This document shows, piece after piece, positions 16,403 to 26,293 of a stretch of DNA of 63,775 bases. This DNA comes from Pseudomonas folii. GTDB lineage: Bacteria > Pseudomonadota > Gammaproteobacteria > Pseudomonadales > Pseudomonadaceae. Location: contig NZ_JACONW010000012.1 in the NCBI RefSeq assembly GCF_014357575.1, forward strand, positions 1 to 63,775, written 5' to 3'. The translations under genes were made by a program, and so were the position numbers. The stretch's first letter is position 1; every line of letters starts with the position of its first letter. A model generated the notes under the pieces. That model was not told the origin of the DNA, ran no database searches, and was given only the letters and a program-made list of their open reading frames with translations.

Positions 16403-17814
16403 TGGCGATCAAGGTACTGCTGGTCGAGGACGACCGTTCATTGCGGGAAGCGCTGGGCGATACCCTCGATTTGGCGGGGCATGATTATCACGCCGTCGCC
16501 TGCGCGGAAGACGCGTTGCTGGCGGCGGCCGATGAGTCATTCGGGCTGGTGATCAGCGACGTCAACATGCCGGGCATGGACGGGCACCAGTTGCTCGGCT
16601 TGCTGCGCGAGCGCCACCCGCAATTGCCGGTGCTGTTGATGACGGCCCATGGCGCAGTGGAGCGCGCAGTGGATGCCATGCGTCATGGTGCGGCTGATTA
16701 TCTGGTCAAGCCGTTCGAACCCAAGGCGTTGCTGGGGCTGGTAGAGCGACATGCCCTGGGGCGTCTGGGGCCGGCAGGCAACGATGGGCCTATCGCCGTC
16801 GAACCTGCCAGCGCGCAGTTGCTCAATCTGGCCAGCCGTGTGGCGAAAAGCGATTCCACAGTATTGATTTCCGGAGAATCCGGGACCGGTAAGGAAGTGC
16901 TGGCGCGCTTTATCCATCAGCATTCGCCCCGCGCGGACAAGCCGTTCATTGCCATCAACTGCGCTGCCATTCCCGACAACATGCTCGAAGCCACGCTGTT
17001 TGGTCACGAGAAGGGCTCTTTTACCGGCGCTATCGCGGCTCAGGCGGGCAAGTTCGAGCAGGCCGATGGCGGCACTATATTGCTGGATGAAATCTCCGAA
17101 ATGCCTTTGGGTTTGCAGGCCAAGCTGCTTCGGGTCCTTCAGGAGCGTGAAGTTGAGCGGGTCGGCGGCAAGAAGACCATCACTCTGGATATTCGCGTGG
17201 TCGCTACCACCAACCGCGACCTGGCGGGCGAAGTGGCGGCGGGGCGCTTCCGGGAAGACTTGTACTACCGGCTTTCGGTTTTTCCTCTGGCCTGGCAACC
17301 GTTGCGTCAAAGGACTGCCGATATTCTGCCGCTCGCCGAGCGTCTGCTGGTCAAGCATGCCAATAAAATGAAGCACGCCGCCGTCAGGCTGTCGGCGCAG
17401 GCGCAAGCCTGTCTGGTGAGCTATGCCTGGCCGGGGAATGTCCGGGAGCTTGATAACGCCGTGCAGCGGGCGTTGATTCTGCAGCAGGGCGGTGTGATTC
17501 AGGCTGAAGACTTCTGCTTGACCGGCCCTGTGTCTTACGCGCCAGCGCCGTCTTTAAGCGGGACTACTGGCGGTTCGTTGGCACCTGCCGTATCGGCACC
17601 GATGGACCTGGCGGGCAGCGATTCGGCTGGCGCGCTGGGGGATGACCTGCGGCGTCGTGAATTTCAGATGATCATCGATACGTTGCGCGCTGAGCGAGGT
17701 CGTCGCAAAGAAGCAGCGGAACGCCTCGGTATCAGCCCTCGTACGTTGCGCTACAAGCTGGCACAGATGCGCGACGCGGGGATGGACGTGGAAGGTTATC
17801 TGTTCGCGACCTGA
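16402..17814 (+). CDS. fleR: Flagellar response regulator FleR (sigma54 activator)
   Basis: A 470-residue NtrC-type activator of the middle (hook and basal body) flagellar genes. The receiver has Asp53 in ISDVNMPGMDG; AAA+ domain with Walker A GESGTGKE (158-165), GSFTGA (205-210; a tolerated variant of GAFTGA) and Walker B LLDEISEMP; C-terminal Fis HTH (KEAAERLGISPRTLRYKLAQM). Between AAA+ and HTH is a flexible Ala/Pro/Ser stretch. It overlaps fleS by one base and is clearly its partner. Confidence 0.95.
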   Translation: MAIKVLLVEDDRSLREALGDTLDLAGHDYHAVACAEDALLAAADESFGLVISDVNMPGMDGHQLLGLLRERHPQLPVLLMTAHGAVERAVDAMRHGAADYLVKPFEPKALLGLVERHALGRLGPAGNDGPIAVEPASAQLLNLASRVAKSDSTVLISGESGTGKEVLARFIHQHSPRADKPFIAINCAAIPDNMLEATLFGHEKGSFTGAIAAQAGKFEQADGGTILLDEISEMPLGLQAKLLRVLQEREVERVGGKKTITLDIRVVATTNRDLAGEVAAGRFREDLYYRLSVFPLAWQPLRQRTADILPLAERLLVKHANKMKHAAVRLSAQAQACLVSYAWPGNVRELDNAVQRALILQQGGVIQAEDFCLTGPVSYAPAPSLSGTTGGSLAPAVSAPMDLAGSDSAGALGDDLRRREFQMIIDTLRAERGRRKEAAERLGISPRTLRYKLAQMRDAGMDVEGYLFAT

Positions 17815-17989
17815 GGTTTTCCGCAGATTGCCGATACGGTATTTAAGCCTGCGGTCATTTGTCGCAGATGGATGTGGATTCAAAAATTTCAATCCGTTCT
17901 GGATCGGCTAGAGGCCTATCCAGAGCAGGGTTTGGCACAACTCCCCGACAGATTTAATGCAGTTTGATGGCTATATGCTGCTATGCAGC

Positions 17990-18005
17990 TGGCACTCTTG
18001 TTGCT
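17990..18005 (+). promoter_or_regulatory. Sigma54-type promoter of the fliEFGHIJ operon
   Basis: TGGCAC-TCTTG-TTGCT matches the -24/-12 consensus exactly, with 10 nt between GG and GC. It lies 61 bp upstream of the fliE ATG. Confidence 0.9.
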
Positions 18006-18066
18006 TTGACATTATTGACCGCTGACTCGGTGTCAAAAATTTGCGGCCCTTATGAGAGAAACGTCC

Positions 18067-18393
18067 ATGAGCCAAGGTGTTGAATTTAATCGCTTGATGT
18101 TGGACATGCGCTCCATGCAGATGGATGCCATGGCTGCGCCCAAGGCTGCAGCTACGCCGCAAATCGGCTCCAGCAGCTTCGCCGACATGCTTGGCCAGGC
18201 CGTCAACAAGGTCAATGATGTTCAGCAGGCCTCCAGCCAGCTGTCCAGCGCCTTTGAGATCGGCAAGAGCGGCGTGGATCTCACTGACGTGATGATCTCC
18301 TCCCAGAAGGCCAGTGTGTCTTTTCAAGCCTTGACCCAGGTGCGAAACAAGCTGGTTCAGGCTTACCAAGACATCATGCAGATGCCGGTTTAA
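18067..18393 (+). CDS. fliE: Flagellar hook-basal body complex protein FliE
   Basis: A 108-residue FliE, the adaptor joining the MS ring to the proximal rod and an early substrate of the export gate. The C terminus ([42 protein letters not shown]) is family-typical. ATG 18067 follows GAGAG and matches the conserved start [10 protein letters not shown]; a frame extension of five codons upstream is not supported. First gene of the operon behind the sigma54 site at 17990. Confidence 0.96.
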   Translation: MSQGVEFNRLMLDMRSMQMDAMAAPKAAATPQIGSSSFADMLGQAVNKVNDVQQASSQLSSAFEIGKSGVDLTDVMISSQKASVSFQALTQVRNKLVQAYQDIMQMPV

Positions 18394-18407
18394 GGACGTA
18401 TTGAGTC

Positions 18408-20198
18408 ATGGCAGAAACACTCGCCGATAGCGTTCCGGCCAAGACAGGCGCTCCTGCAGGCAAACCGTTGTTCGGTCTGGCCTTCCTGGAAAACCTCTCC
18501 GAGATGACCATGTTGCGTCAGGTTGGCCTTATGGTCGGCCTGGCTGCCAGTGTGGCCATCGGCTTTGCCGTAGTGCTCTGGTCGCAGCAACCTGATTATC
18601 GTCCGTTGTACGGCAGCATGGCCGGCATGGACGCCAAGCAGGTCATGGATACCCTGACCACGGCCAATATTGCCTACACCGTAGAGCCTAATTCCGGCGC
18701 GCTGCTGGTGAAAGCCGATGACGTGCAACGTGCGCGCATTCAGCTTGCATCCGCAGGCATTGCCCAGACTGACGCCAACGTCGGTTTTGAAATTCTGGAC
18801 AAGGATCAAGGACTGGGAACCAGCCAGTTCATGGAAGCGACGCGCTATCGTCGTGGCCTTGAAGGTGAGCTGGCGCGGACCATCTCCTCCCTGAATAACA
18901 TCAAGGGTGCCCGTGTGCATCTGGCGATCCCGAAAAGCTCGGTGTTCGTCCGTGACGATCGCAAGCCAAGTGCATCGATTCTGGTTGAGCTGTACCCAGG
19001 CCGCAGCCTTGAGCCAAGCCAGGTCATGGCCATCGTTAATCTGGTGGCGACCAGCGTTCCCGAATTGACCAAGTCGCAGGTCACTGTCGTCGATCAGAAG
19101 GGCAATCTTCTCTCTGATCAGGCGGAGAACTCCGAACTGACCATGGCGGGCAAGCAGTTTGACTACGCCCGTCGCATGGAGGGCATGCTGACTCAACGCG
19201 TGCAGAATATCCTGCGTCCGGTGCTGGGCACTGATCGCTACAAGGCTGAAGTGTCGGCCGATGTCGACTTCAGCGCTGTCGAGTCAACGGCAGAAAGCTT
19301 CAACCCTGATCAACCTGCCTTGCGCAGCGAGCAGTCGGTCAATGAGCAGCGTTCCAGCAGTTCAGGGGCATCAGGCGTTCCGGGTGCATTGAGCAATCAA
19401 CCGCCAGGTCCTGCAACCGCGCCGCAAACGCCGGGCGCCGGTGCAGCCGGTGCTGCTGCCGCCATTGCTCCGGGCCAGCCGTTGCTGGATGCCAACGGCC
19501 AACAAATCATGGACCCGGCCACCGGTCAGCCAGCGTTGGCGCCATACCCGGCTGACAAGCGCGTGCAGTCGACCAAGAACTTTGAGCTGGACCGCTCCAT
19601 CAGTCACACCAAGCAACAGCAGGGCCGTTTGAATCGTCTGTCGGTTGCCGTAGTGGTCGACGACCAGCTCAAGATCAACCCGGCCAATGGTGAAGCAACG
19701 CGCACACCGTGGAGTGCAGAAGACTTGAACCGCTTCACCCGCCTGGTGCAGAACGCCGTCGGGTTTGATGCCAGCCGTGGTGACAGCGTCAGCGTCGTCA
19801 ACGTGCCGTTCTCGGCTGAGCAGAGCGAAGTTATCCCGGATATTCCGTTCTACTCGCAGCAGTGGTTCTGGGACATCGTCAAACAGGCGATGGGCGTCAT
19901 CTTCATTCTGGTGCTGGTGTTCGGCGTACTGCGTCCGGTGTTGAACAACATCACCACTGGCAAGAGCAAACAACTCGCCGGTTTTGATGATGGCATGGGC
20001 GGTATGGGTGGCATGGGCGGTGGGGGTTCTGACGAGCTGTCCAACGACCGCGTCAGCCTGGGTGGCCCGCAAAGTATTTTGCTGCCTAGCCCGACCGAGG
20101 GTTATGACGCACAGCTGAACGCAATCAAGAGTTTGGTGGCTGAAGATCCGGGTCGTGTGGCCCAGGTCGTGAAAGAGTGGATTAACACTGATGAATGA
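18408..20198 (+). CDS. fliF: Flagellar MS-ring protein FliF
   Basis: A 596-residue inner-membrane ring protein. Membrane segment one is at about residues 37-57, then the periplasmic ring-building motifs, a Pro/Ala/Gly-rich low-complexity insert (about 320-375), a second membrane segment near 487-507, and the cytoplasmic FliG-binding tail (LLPSPTEGYDAQLNAIKSL ... VVKEWINTDE). A Gly/Met-rich stretch (GMGGMGGMGGGG) precedes the tail. The stop overlaps the fliG start by 8 nt. All features are standard for the family. Confidence 0.97.
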   Translation: MAETLADSVPAKTGAPAGKPLFGLAFLENLSEMTMLRQVGLMVGLAASVAIGFAVVLWSQQPDYRPLYGSMAGMDAKQVMDTLTTANIAYTVEPNSGALLVKADDVQRARIQLASAGIAQTDANVGFEILDKDQGLGTSQFMEATRYRRGLEGELARTISSLNNIKGARVHLAIPKSSVFVRDDRKPSASILVELYPGRSLEPSQVMAIVNLVATSVPELTKSQVTVVDQKGNLLSDQAENSELTMAGKQFDYARRMEGMLTQRVQNILRPVLGTDRYKAEVSADVDFSAVESTAESFNPDQPALRSEQSVNEQRSSSSGASGVPGALSNQPPGPATAPQTPGAGAAGAAAAIAPGQPLLDANGQQIMDPATGQPALAPYPADKRVQSTKNFELDRSISHTKQQQGRLNRLSVAVVVDDQLKINPANGEATRTPWSAEDLNRFTRLVQNAVGFDASRGDSVSVVNVPFSAEQSEVIPDIPFYSQQWFWDIVKQAMGVIFILVLVFGVLRPVLNNITTGKSKQLAGFDDGMGGMGGMGGGGSDELSNDRVSLGGPQSILLPSPTEGYDAQLNAIKSLVAEDPGRVAQVVKEWINTDE

Positions 20199-21207
20199 TC
20201 GAGCCGTCGTAGCCAAACTGAGTAAAGTCGAGAAAGCTGCCGTACTGCTGCTTTCCCTGGGTGAAACCGATGCCGCGCAAGTCTTGCGCCACATGGGGCC
20301 CAAGGAAGTTCAGCGGGTCGGCGTGGCCATGGCGCAGATGCGTAACGTGCATCGCGAACAGGTCGAAGAGGTGATGACCGAGTTCGTCGAGATCGTCGGC
20401 GATCAGACCAGCCTTGGCGTCGGCTCTGACGGCTACATCCGTAAAATGCTCACCCAGGCACTGGGCGAAGACAAAGCCAACGGCCTTATCGACCGCATCC
20501 TGCTGGGTGGCAATACCAGCGGTCTGGACAGCCTGAAATGGATGGAGCCACGCGCTGTGGCTGACGTGATCCGTTTCGAGCACCCGCAGATTCAAGCCAT
20601 TGTTGTGGCGTATCTGGATGCCGATCAGGCGGGTGAAGTGCTCGGGCATTTCGATCACAAGGTGCGGCTGGACATTATTCTGCGGGTGTCTTCACTCAAC
20701 ACCGTGCAGCCAGCTGCCCTTAAAGAACTGAACCAGATTCTCGAGAAACAGTTCTCGGGTAACGCCAACACGTCGCGTACGACCCTGGGTGGTATCAAGC
20801 GTGCTGCGGATATCATGAACTTCCTCGACAGCTCCATCGAAGGCGCGCTCATGGACTCGATCCGCGAAGTCGACGAAGATCTGTCGACGCAGATCGAAGA
20901 CCTGATGTTTGTATTCAACAACCTGTCGGACGTGGACGACCGCGGCATCCAGGCGCTGTTGCGCGAGGTGTCTTCGGACGTTCTGGTCCTCGCCCTCAAA
21001 GGCTCCGACGAGGCGATCAAGGAAAAGATTTTCAAGAACATGTCCAAGCGTGCCGCCGAACTGCTGCGCGACGATCTGGAAGCGAAGGGCCCGGTCCGCG
21101 TCAGCGACGTGGAAACCGCACAGAAAGAAATCCTCACAATTGCTCGCCGTATGGCCGAGGCCGGGGAAATCGTTCTCGGCGGCAAAGGTGGCGAGGAAAT
21201 GATCTAG
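20191..21207 (+). CDS. fliG: Flagellar motor switch protein FliG
   Basis: A 338-residue FliG, the rotor component that binds the FliF tail and interacts with the stators. The N domain starts KAAVLLLSLGETDAAQVLRHMGPKEVQ; the middle domain carries the EHPQ motif (FEHPQIQAI); the C domain has the charged torque helix (RGIQALLREVSSDVLVLALKGSDEAIKEKIFKNMSKRAAE). It overlaps fliF, suggesting coupled production of ring and switch. Confidence 0.97.
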   Translation: MNDRAVVAKLSKVEKAAVLLLSLGETDAAQVLRHMGPKEVQRVGVAMAQMRNVHREQVEEVMTEFVEIVGDQTSLGVGSDGYIRKMLTQALGEDKANGLIDRILLGGNTSGLDSLKWMEPRAVADVIRFEHPQIQAIVVAYLDADQAGEVLGHFDHKVRLDIILRVSSLNTVQPAALKELNQILEKQFSGNANTSRTTLGGIKRAADIMNFLDSSIEGALMDSIREVDEDLSTQIEDLMFVFNNLSDVDDRGIQALLREVSSDVLVLALKGSDEAIKEKIFKNMSKRAAELLRDDLEAKGPVRVSDVETAQKEILTIARRMAEAGEIVLGGKGGEEMI

Positions 21208-21332
21208 TCTGTTGACGTTTTGTCGGAAAAGCTGACCGGGGATATAGTCCCCGGTGTCCACCGCCTTGCCTGGCGACATTCGTCTGGCAACGCGGCCTGC
21301 GCTGAAACAACACAGACTCTAAGGCACTATCA

Positions 21333-22148
21333 ATGTCCAGCTCCAACAAAGAACCGGTCAGCGAGCTCATCCGCGCCAAGGACGTCGGCGGTTTTGACGT
21401 CTGGTCGCTGCCCAGTTTCGACCCCTACAAAGAGCCTGAACCCGAGCCTGAACCGGTCGTCGAAGAATCGGTCGACACCATCGAAGAAGTCCCTCTGGAG
21501 GAAGTCCAGCCGCTGACGCTCGAAGAGTTGGAAAGCATCCGTCAGGAGGCCTACAACGAAGGCTTTGCCACCGGCGAGAAGGAAGGCTTCCACAGCACCC
21601 AACTCAAGGTTCGTCAGGAAGCCGAGGTGGCCCTGAAGGGCAAGCTTGCCAGCCTCGACTTGCTCATGACCCAGCTGTTTGATCCGATCGCCAGCCAGGA
21701 CAAGCAGATCGAGCAATCGGTCATTTATCTGGTGGAGCACATCGCTCGCAAGGTTATTCAGCGGGAGCTGACCACCGACTCCCGGCAGATTGGCATTGTC
21801 TTGCGCGATGCGCTGAAGCTGTTGCCAATGGGTGCCAATAATGTGCGGATCTTTATCAATCCACAGGACTTTGATCTGGTCAAAGCCTTGCGCGAGCGTC
21901 ATGAAGAAAACTGGCGCATCGTTGAAGATGACACCTTACAGGCCGGTGGTTGCCGGATTGAAACCGAGCACAGCCGGATCGACGCCAGTATCGAGACACG
22001 CCTGACCCTGGCCATCGGCAAAATGTATGACCAGATGCACGAGCAGTCGCTGCATCCGGCGGCCCCCGACTTCAGTCTGGATCTGGACAACGCTCCAGTC
22101 GCCACAGCGTCTGCCAACCCTGATATCGAGAAATCCGATGCGCCTTGA
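21333..22148 (+). CDS. fliH: Flagellar export ATPase regulator FliH
   Basis: A 271-residue FliH, the peripheral stalk that tethers and regulates the FliI ATPase. The N-terminal third is acidic with a Glu/Pro run ([25 protein letters not shown]), the middle helical with a GxxxG-like segment ([15 protein letters not shown]), and the C-terminal domain is V-ATPase-E-like. A 125-bp gap separates it from fliG, with a possible hairpin (GGGGATATAGTCCCC) at about 21238. Its 3' end overlaps fliI by 11 bp. Confidence 0.93.
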   Translation: MSSSNKEPVSELIRAKDVGGFDVWSLPSFDPYKEPEPEPEPVVEESVDTIEEVPLEEVQPLTLEELESIRQEAYNEGFATGEKEGFHSTQLKVRQEAEVALKGKLASLDLLMTQLFDPIASQDKQIEQSVIYLVEHIARKVIQRELTTDSRQIGIVLRDALKLLPMGANNVRIFINPQDFDLVKALRERHEENWRIVEDDTLQAGGCRIETEHSRIDASIETRLTLAIGKMYDQMHEQSLHPAAPDFSLDLDNAPVATASANPDIEKSDAP

Positions 22149-23496
22149 TCGCACCAGCTTCGGCAAACGCCTGGGTTCTTATGCAGAAACCATCGAGATG
22201 CCTGTGCAGCCGGTGGTGGAAGGGCGTTTGCTGCGCATGGTCGGCCTGACGCTTGAAGCCGAGGGCCTGCGTGCCGCCATGGGCAGTCGCTGCATGGTGA
22301 TCAACGACGACAGTCATCATCCGGTGGAAGTTGAAGCCGAAGTCATGGGCTTTTCCGGCAGCAAGATCTTCCTGATGCCCGTTGGTAGCGTGTCCGGTCT
22401 CGCGCCGGGAGCTCGTGTCGTGCCGTTGGCGGATACCGGCCGGTTGCCTATGGGGATGGCAATGCTTGGCCGCGTGCTTGATGGCGCCGGTCGCGCTCTG
22501 GATGGCAAAGGTGCCGTGAGAGCCGAGGATTGGGTGCCCATGGACGGCCCGACGATCAACCCGCTCAAGCGTAACCCGATTAGCCAGCCCCTCGACGTGG
22601 GCATTCGCAGTATCAACGGATTATTGACGGTCGGCCGCGGCCAGCGTTTAGGGCTGTTCGCCGGTACGGGGGTCGGCAAGAGCGTCCTGCTCGGCATGAT
22701 GACCCGCTTCACCGAGGCCGATATTATTATTGTCGGCCTGATCGGTGAGCGGGGCCGTGAGGTCAAGGAATTCATCGAGCACAGCCTTGGTGAAGAAGGC
22801 CTCAAGCGTTCGGTGGTGGTCGCATCCCCGGCGGACGACGCGCCATTGATGCGTTTGCGGGCAGCCATGTATTGCACGCGAATCGCCGAGTATTTTCGCG
22901 ACAAGGGTAAAAACGTCCTGTTGCTCATGGATTCCCTGACCCGTTTCGCCCAGGCGCAACGGGAAATCGCTCTGGCTATTGGTGAGCCTCCTGCAACCAA
23001 GGGCTATCCGCCTTCGGTCTTCGCCAAATTGCCCAAGCTGGTGGAGCGCGCCGGTAACGCCGAAGCGGGCGGTGGCTCGATCACCGCGTTCTACACGGTT
23101 CTGTCCGAAGGTGATGACCAGCAGGATCCGATTGCAGACTCGGCGCGAGGCGTACTCGACGGCCACATCGTATTGTCTCGTCGTCTGGCCGAGGAAGGGC
23201 ATTACCCGGCCATCGATATCGAAGCGTCCATCAGTCGTGTCATGCCCGCGGTGGTCACCCCCGATCACATGAATCAGGCGCAGCATTTCAAACAGTTGTG
23301 GTCACGTTACCAGCAGAGCCGCGATCTGATCAGCGTCGGTGCTTATGTTCCCGGTGGTGATCGTGAAACCGACCTGGCGATTCACCTGCAGCCAACCCTG
23401 GTGCGCTTTCTGCGCCAGGGGCTCAATGAAAACGAGAGCATGGAGAACAGCAGTGCCCAGCTGGCTGCGGTCTTCAGCCCGGCTGCGGGTGGCTGA
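22138..23496 (+). CDS. fliI: Flagellum-specific ATP synthase FliI
   Basis: A 452-residue F1-beta-like ATPase powering type III export. Walker A GTGVGKS, catalytic [13 protein letters not shown], Walker [19 protein letters not shown] and the SAGGGS-like [20 protein letters not shown] are intact. ATG 22138 is selected because the conserved N terminus begins [12 protein letters not shown] and it overlaps the fliH stop; the frame is open further upstream only as antisense-free overlap with fliH. Confidence 0.96.
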   Translation: MRLDRTSFGKRLGSYAETIEMPVQPVVEGRLLRMVGLTLEAEGLRAAMGSRCMVINDDSHHPVEVEAEVMGFSGSKIFLMPVGSVSGLAPGARVVPLADTGRLPMGMAMLGRVLDGAGRALDGKGAVRAEDWVPMDGPTINPLKRNPISQPLDVGIRSINGLLTVGRGQRLGLFAGTGVGKSVLLGMMTRFTEADIIIVGLIGERGREVKEFIEHSLGEEGLKRSVVVASPADDAPLMRLRAAMYCTRIAEYFRDKGKNVLLLMDSLTRFAQAQREIALAIGEPPATKGYPPSVFAKLPKLVERAGNAEAGGGSITAFYTVLSEGDDQQDPIADSARGVLDGHIVLSRRLAEEGHYPAIDIEASISRVMPAVVTPDHMNQAQHFKQLWSRYQQSRDLISVGAYVPGGDRETDLAIHLQPTLVRFLRQGLNENESMENSSAQLAAVFSPAAGG

Positions 23497-23502
23497 TAAG
23501 TC

Positions 23503-23952
23503 ATGGCCGTAAGTCGTGCAGCGCGTCTGGCGCCCGTGGTGGATATGGCCGAAAGCGCAGAGCGCGCGGCCGTCCAGCGCCTGGGGCATTTTCAGGGACA
23601 GGTGCGCATCGCCGAAGGCAAGCTCAACGACCTGGAGCAGTTTCGCCTGGATTACCAGCAACAATGGATCGACAAGGGCGCCCATGGGGTTTCCGGACAG
23701 TGGTTGCTGGGTTATCAGCGCTTCCTTACTCAACTGGATACCGCTGTCGATCAGCAGCGCAGGAGTCTGGCCTGGCATCAGGACAACGTCGAAAAAGCGC
23801 GCGTCAGTTGGCAACAGGCTTATGCCCGGGTTGAAGGCTTACGCAAATTGGTCCAGCGCTACATCGACGAAGCCCGCCAACTGGAAGACAAGCGTGAACA
23901 GAAACTGCTGGATGAGTTGTCGCAACGCTTGCCCAGGCATGCGCCGTTTTAA
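23503..23952 (+). CDS. fliJ: Flagellar export protein FliJ
   Basis: A 149-residue coiled-coil protein in the fliJ position, 6 bp after fliI. FliJ sits in the FliI hexamer like a gamma subunit and couples it to FlhA. The sequence is nearly all helix with heptad-like spacing (RQLEDKREQKLLDELSQRLP) and is weakly conserved, as in other FliJ proteins. It ends the fliE-J operon. Confidence 0.9.
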   Translation: MAVSRAARLAPVVDMAESAERAAVQRLGHFQGQVRIAEGKLNDLEQFRLDYQQQWIDKGAHGVSGQWLLGYQRFLTQLDTAVDQQRRSLAWHQDNVEKARVSWQQAYARVEGLRKLVQRYIDEARQLEDKREQKLLDELSQRLPRHAPF

Positions 23953-24049
23953 CAACCAGATTTTTAATAGTCGACGCTGATCGTGTACATCGCGACTTAT
24001 TGAACTCTAATCATTTTTCCTTTGGGAAAATCTTTGTTTGTCTGCAGGC

Positions 24050-24148
24050 TGACGTGGGACCGGCTTTAGCCGGGAAAGCGGTATTTCTGACGATTCATTT
24101 TTCAGTGGCTGTAACGGCCTCTTCCCGGCTAAAGCCGGTCCCACGTCA
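24050..24148. repeat. REP-type inverted pair (REPIN-like hairpin)
   Basis: TGACGTGGGACCGGCTTTAGCCGGGA is answered 48 nt later by TCCCGGCTAAAGCCGGTCCCACGTCA. Each arm itself contains the small palindrome CCGGCTTTAGCCGG. The same pair occurs at 28543-28635. It fills the gap between fliJ and the hsb module and may act as a transcription or mRNA-processing barrier. Confidence 0.85.
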
Positions 24149-24248
24149 GATCGAGGGCAAACATAGAGTCTCCCACACAGGAAATTGCGGATATCACCAG
24201 CCAGTGCTAAACCTTGATTACGTGACGTACGTCTCTCAGGAATTCTAC

Positions 24249-24551
24249 ATGCCGGTCACTTCTGAGCTTTCTCCCGACGGTCAGCAACTGACCATCTCGA
24301 TCACTGGGCGTTTTGATTTCGCTTCCCATCAGGATTTTCGTGAAGCCTATGAAAGGTCCGGCAGCGAGCTGCGTTATGTCGTCGACCTGAGTGGTACCAC
24401 TTACCTGGACAGTTCGGCGCTGGGCATGCTCTTGTTGCTGCGGGATCATGCCGGGGGCGAGCGTTCCCGGATTCGTCTGATCAACTGTTGCCCTGATGTC
24501 ATCACCATCCTGACCATCTCCAATTTCTCAAAGCTTTTCCAGATAGGTTGA
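24249..24551 (+). CDS. hsbA: Anti-anti-sigma factor HsbA (STAS domain)
   Basis: A 100-residue STAS protein matching HsbA, which in P. aeruginosa binds the anti-sigma factor FlgM, or the diguanylate cyclase HsbD when phosphorylated, depending on HsbR. The switch serine lies in the LDSSALGMLLLL motif (Ser55/56). ATG 24249 follows CAGG at 8-nt spacing; the open frame upstream runs through a REP element and is not coding. It precedes hsbR by 4 nt. Confidence 0.88.
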   Translation: MPVTSELSPDGQQLTISITGRFDFASHQDFREAYERSGSELRYVVDLSGTTYLDSSALGMLLLLRDHAGGERSRIRLINCCPDVITILTISNFSKLFQIG

Positions 24552-24555
24552 AACC

Positions 24556-26262
24556 TTGCAACCGTCCAGCGAATCCTTGTGCATCCTGATCGCTGACGAC
24601 AACGCCAGTGACCGCCTCTTGCTGTCTACTATCGTGGCCCGGCAAGGGCATCGTGTGTTGTGTGCCGGCAATGGTGCCGATGCGATCGCGTTGTTTGAGA
24701 CGGACCGGCCGCAACTGATATTGATGGACGCCATGATGCCGGTGATGGACGGCTTCGAGGCTGCCCGGCGAATCAAGGAACTGGCCGGTGAGGCGCTGGT
24801 TCCGATTATCTTCCTGACCTCGCTGACCGAAGGCGAGGCCCTGGCACGCTGTCTGGATGCCGGGGGAGATGACTTCATTGCGAAACCCTACAACCAGACG
24901 GTTCTGACAGCCAAAATCAATGCCATGAACCGCTTGCGGCTGCTGCAGGAGACCGTTCTCAGGCAGCGTGATCTGATTGCCCGGCACCATGACTACTTGC
25001 TCAACGAGCAACGAGTGGCCAAGGAAGTGTTTGATCAGGTGGCGCATTCCGGCTGCCTGGACGCAGCCAATATTCGCTATCTGCAATCGCCTTATGCGCT
25101 GTTCAATGGCGACTTGCTGCTCGCGGCCTATACACCCGCTGGTCACATGCACATGCTGTTGGGTGACTTCACCGGGCACGGTTTGCCAGCGGCGGTGGGT
25201 GCCATGCCACTGGCCGAAGTGTTCTACGGCATGACTGCGAAGGGGTTCGGCCTGGCTGAAACCCTTCGTGAAATGAACGCCAAGCTCAAGCGCATCCTGC
25301 CGGTGGACATGTTCTGCTGCGCGACAATGGTCTGCATCAACTTCAATCAGCGCCAGTTTCAGGTCTGGAATGGCGGCTTGCCTGACGGTTATTTGCTGAG
25401 TGCCGCGACAGGGGAGCGCACTGCGCTGGTTTCCCGACATCTGCCCCTCGGCGTGCTGGATTCGGGCTCGTTTGATGACCGGACCGAGGTTCATCCCTTC
25501 GCTTTGGGTGACAGGGTTTTTTTGCTATCAGATGGGGTGATCGACACGGCGGACAGCAAGGACCAGTTGTTTGGTCCGGCACGGCTACACGAAGTGCTGG
25601 ACGCCAATCGCGATCCGCAATTGCTGATCACGGAGATCCAGCATGCGTTGAACGAGTTCGGCGGGCGGTCCCGGGATGACGTCAGCATGGTGGAGATCAC
25701 GGCTGTCGAGCAGGCAGAGCTGGGACCGCGAACCGTGACTTACTCGGACAGCGGCACCTCCACGCCGCTGGACTGGTCATCGACGTTCGAGTTCAGGGCT
25801 TCAACCCTCAGGCGTTTCAATCCACTGCCTTATCTGTTGCAGTTGTTGCTGGAGGTGCATGGTTTGCGTCATCAGAGCGGCGCGCTCTACAGCGTGCTGA
25901 CCGAGCTTTACAGCAATGCGCTGGAGCATGGCGTTCTGGGGCTGGATTCCTCGCTGAAAAGTAACGCGTCAGGATTCACCCGCTATTATCAGCAGCGGGC
26001 AGAGCGGCTTGCCGCGCTGGAGAGCGGCTTCATTCGCATACATTTTCAGGTAATCCCCCTGGATGAGGGCGGCCGTTTGAGTGTGCAGGTGGAGGACAGT
26101 GGTCATGGTTTCAACATTGATACAATTCTTGCATTGCCGCCGACACTCAATGAGCTGTACGGTCGCGGTCTTGCGCTGGTGCGAGAGTTGAGTGAAGAGG
26201 CTTCGTGGTCTGAGGACGGACGGATCGCACGCGTGGAATTCTGCTGGGGGGCAAAGGCATAA
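24556..26262 (+). CDS. hsbR: Response regulator HsbR (receiver, PP2C phosphatase, kinase-like ATPase)
   Basis: A 568-residue three-domain regulator: receiver with Asp58 (ILMDAMMPVMDG), PP2C/SpoIIE-type phosphatase (LLLGDFTGHGLPAAVG, ... VFLLSDGVIDTADSKDQLFG), and a C-terminal GHKL anti-sigma kinase-like domain (TELYSNALEHGVLGLD; VEDSGHGFNID). In P. aeruginosa HptB phosphorylates HsbR, switching it between phosphatase and kinase action on HsbA. The start is TTG at 24556; there is no ATG before the receiver's own Asp region, and the next possible ATGs would delete the fold. Confidence 0.88.
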   Translation: MQPSSESLCILIADDNASDRLLLSTIVARQGHRVLCAGNGADAIALFETDRPQLILMDAMMPVMDGFEAARRIKELAGEALVPIIFLTSLTEGEALARCLDAGGDDFIAKPYNQTVLTAKINAMNRLRLLQETVLRQRDLIARHHDYLLNEQRVAKEVFDQVAHSGCLDAANIRYLQSPYALFNGDLLLAAYTPAGHMHMLLGDFTGHGLPAAVGAMPLAEVFYGMTAKGFGLAETLREMNAKLKRILPVDMFCCATMVCINFNQRQFQVWNGGLPDGYLLSAATGERTALVSRHLPLGVLDSGSFDDRTEVHPFALGDRVFLLSDGVIDTADSKDQLFGPARLHEVLDANRDPQLLITEIQHALNEFGGRSRDDVSMVEITAVEQAELGPRTVTYSDSGTSTPLDWSSTFEFRASTLRRFNPLPYLLQLLLEVHGLRHQSGALYSVLTELYSNALEHGVLGLDSSLKSNASGFTRYYQQRAERLAALESGFIRIHFQVIPLDEGGRLSVQVEDSGHGFNIDTILALPPTLNELYGRGLALVRELSEEASWSEDGRIARVEFCWGAKA

Positions 26263-26293
26263 CCCCGGGTTCTTGATCAAAGGAGTGAACAAG

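Noticed and set aside
24000..24248. N-terminal extension of HsbA by ~83 residues
   Set aside because: The extension translates a REP hairpin; the ATG at 24249 has an SD and gives a normal STAS domain.
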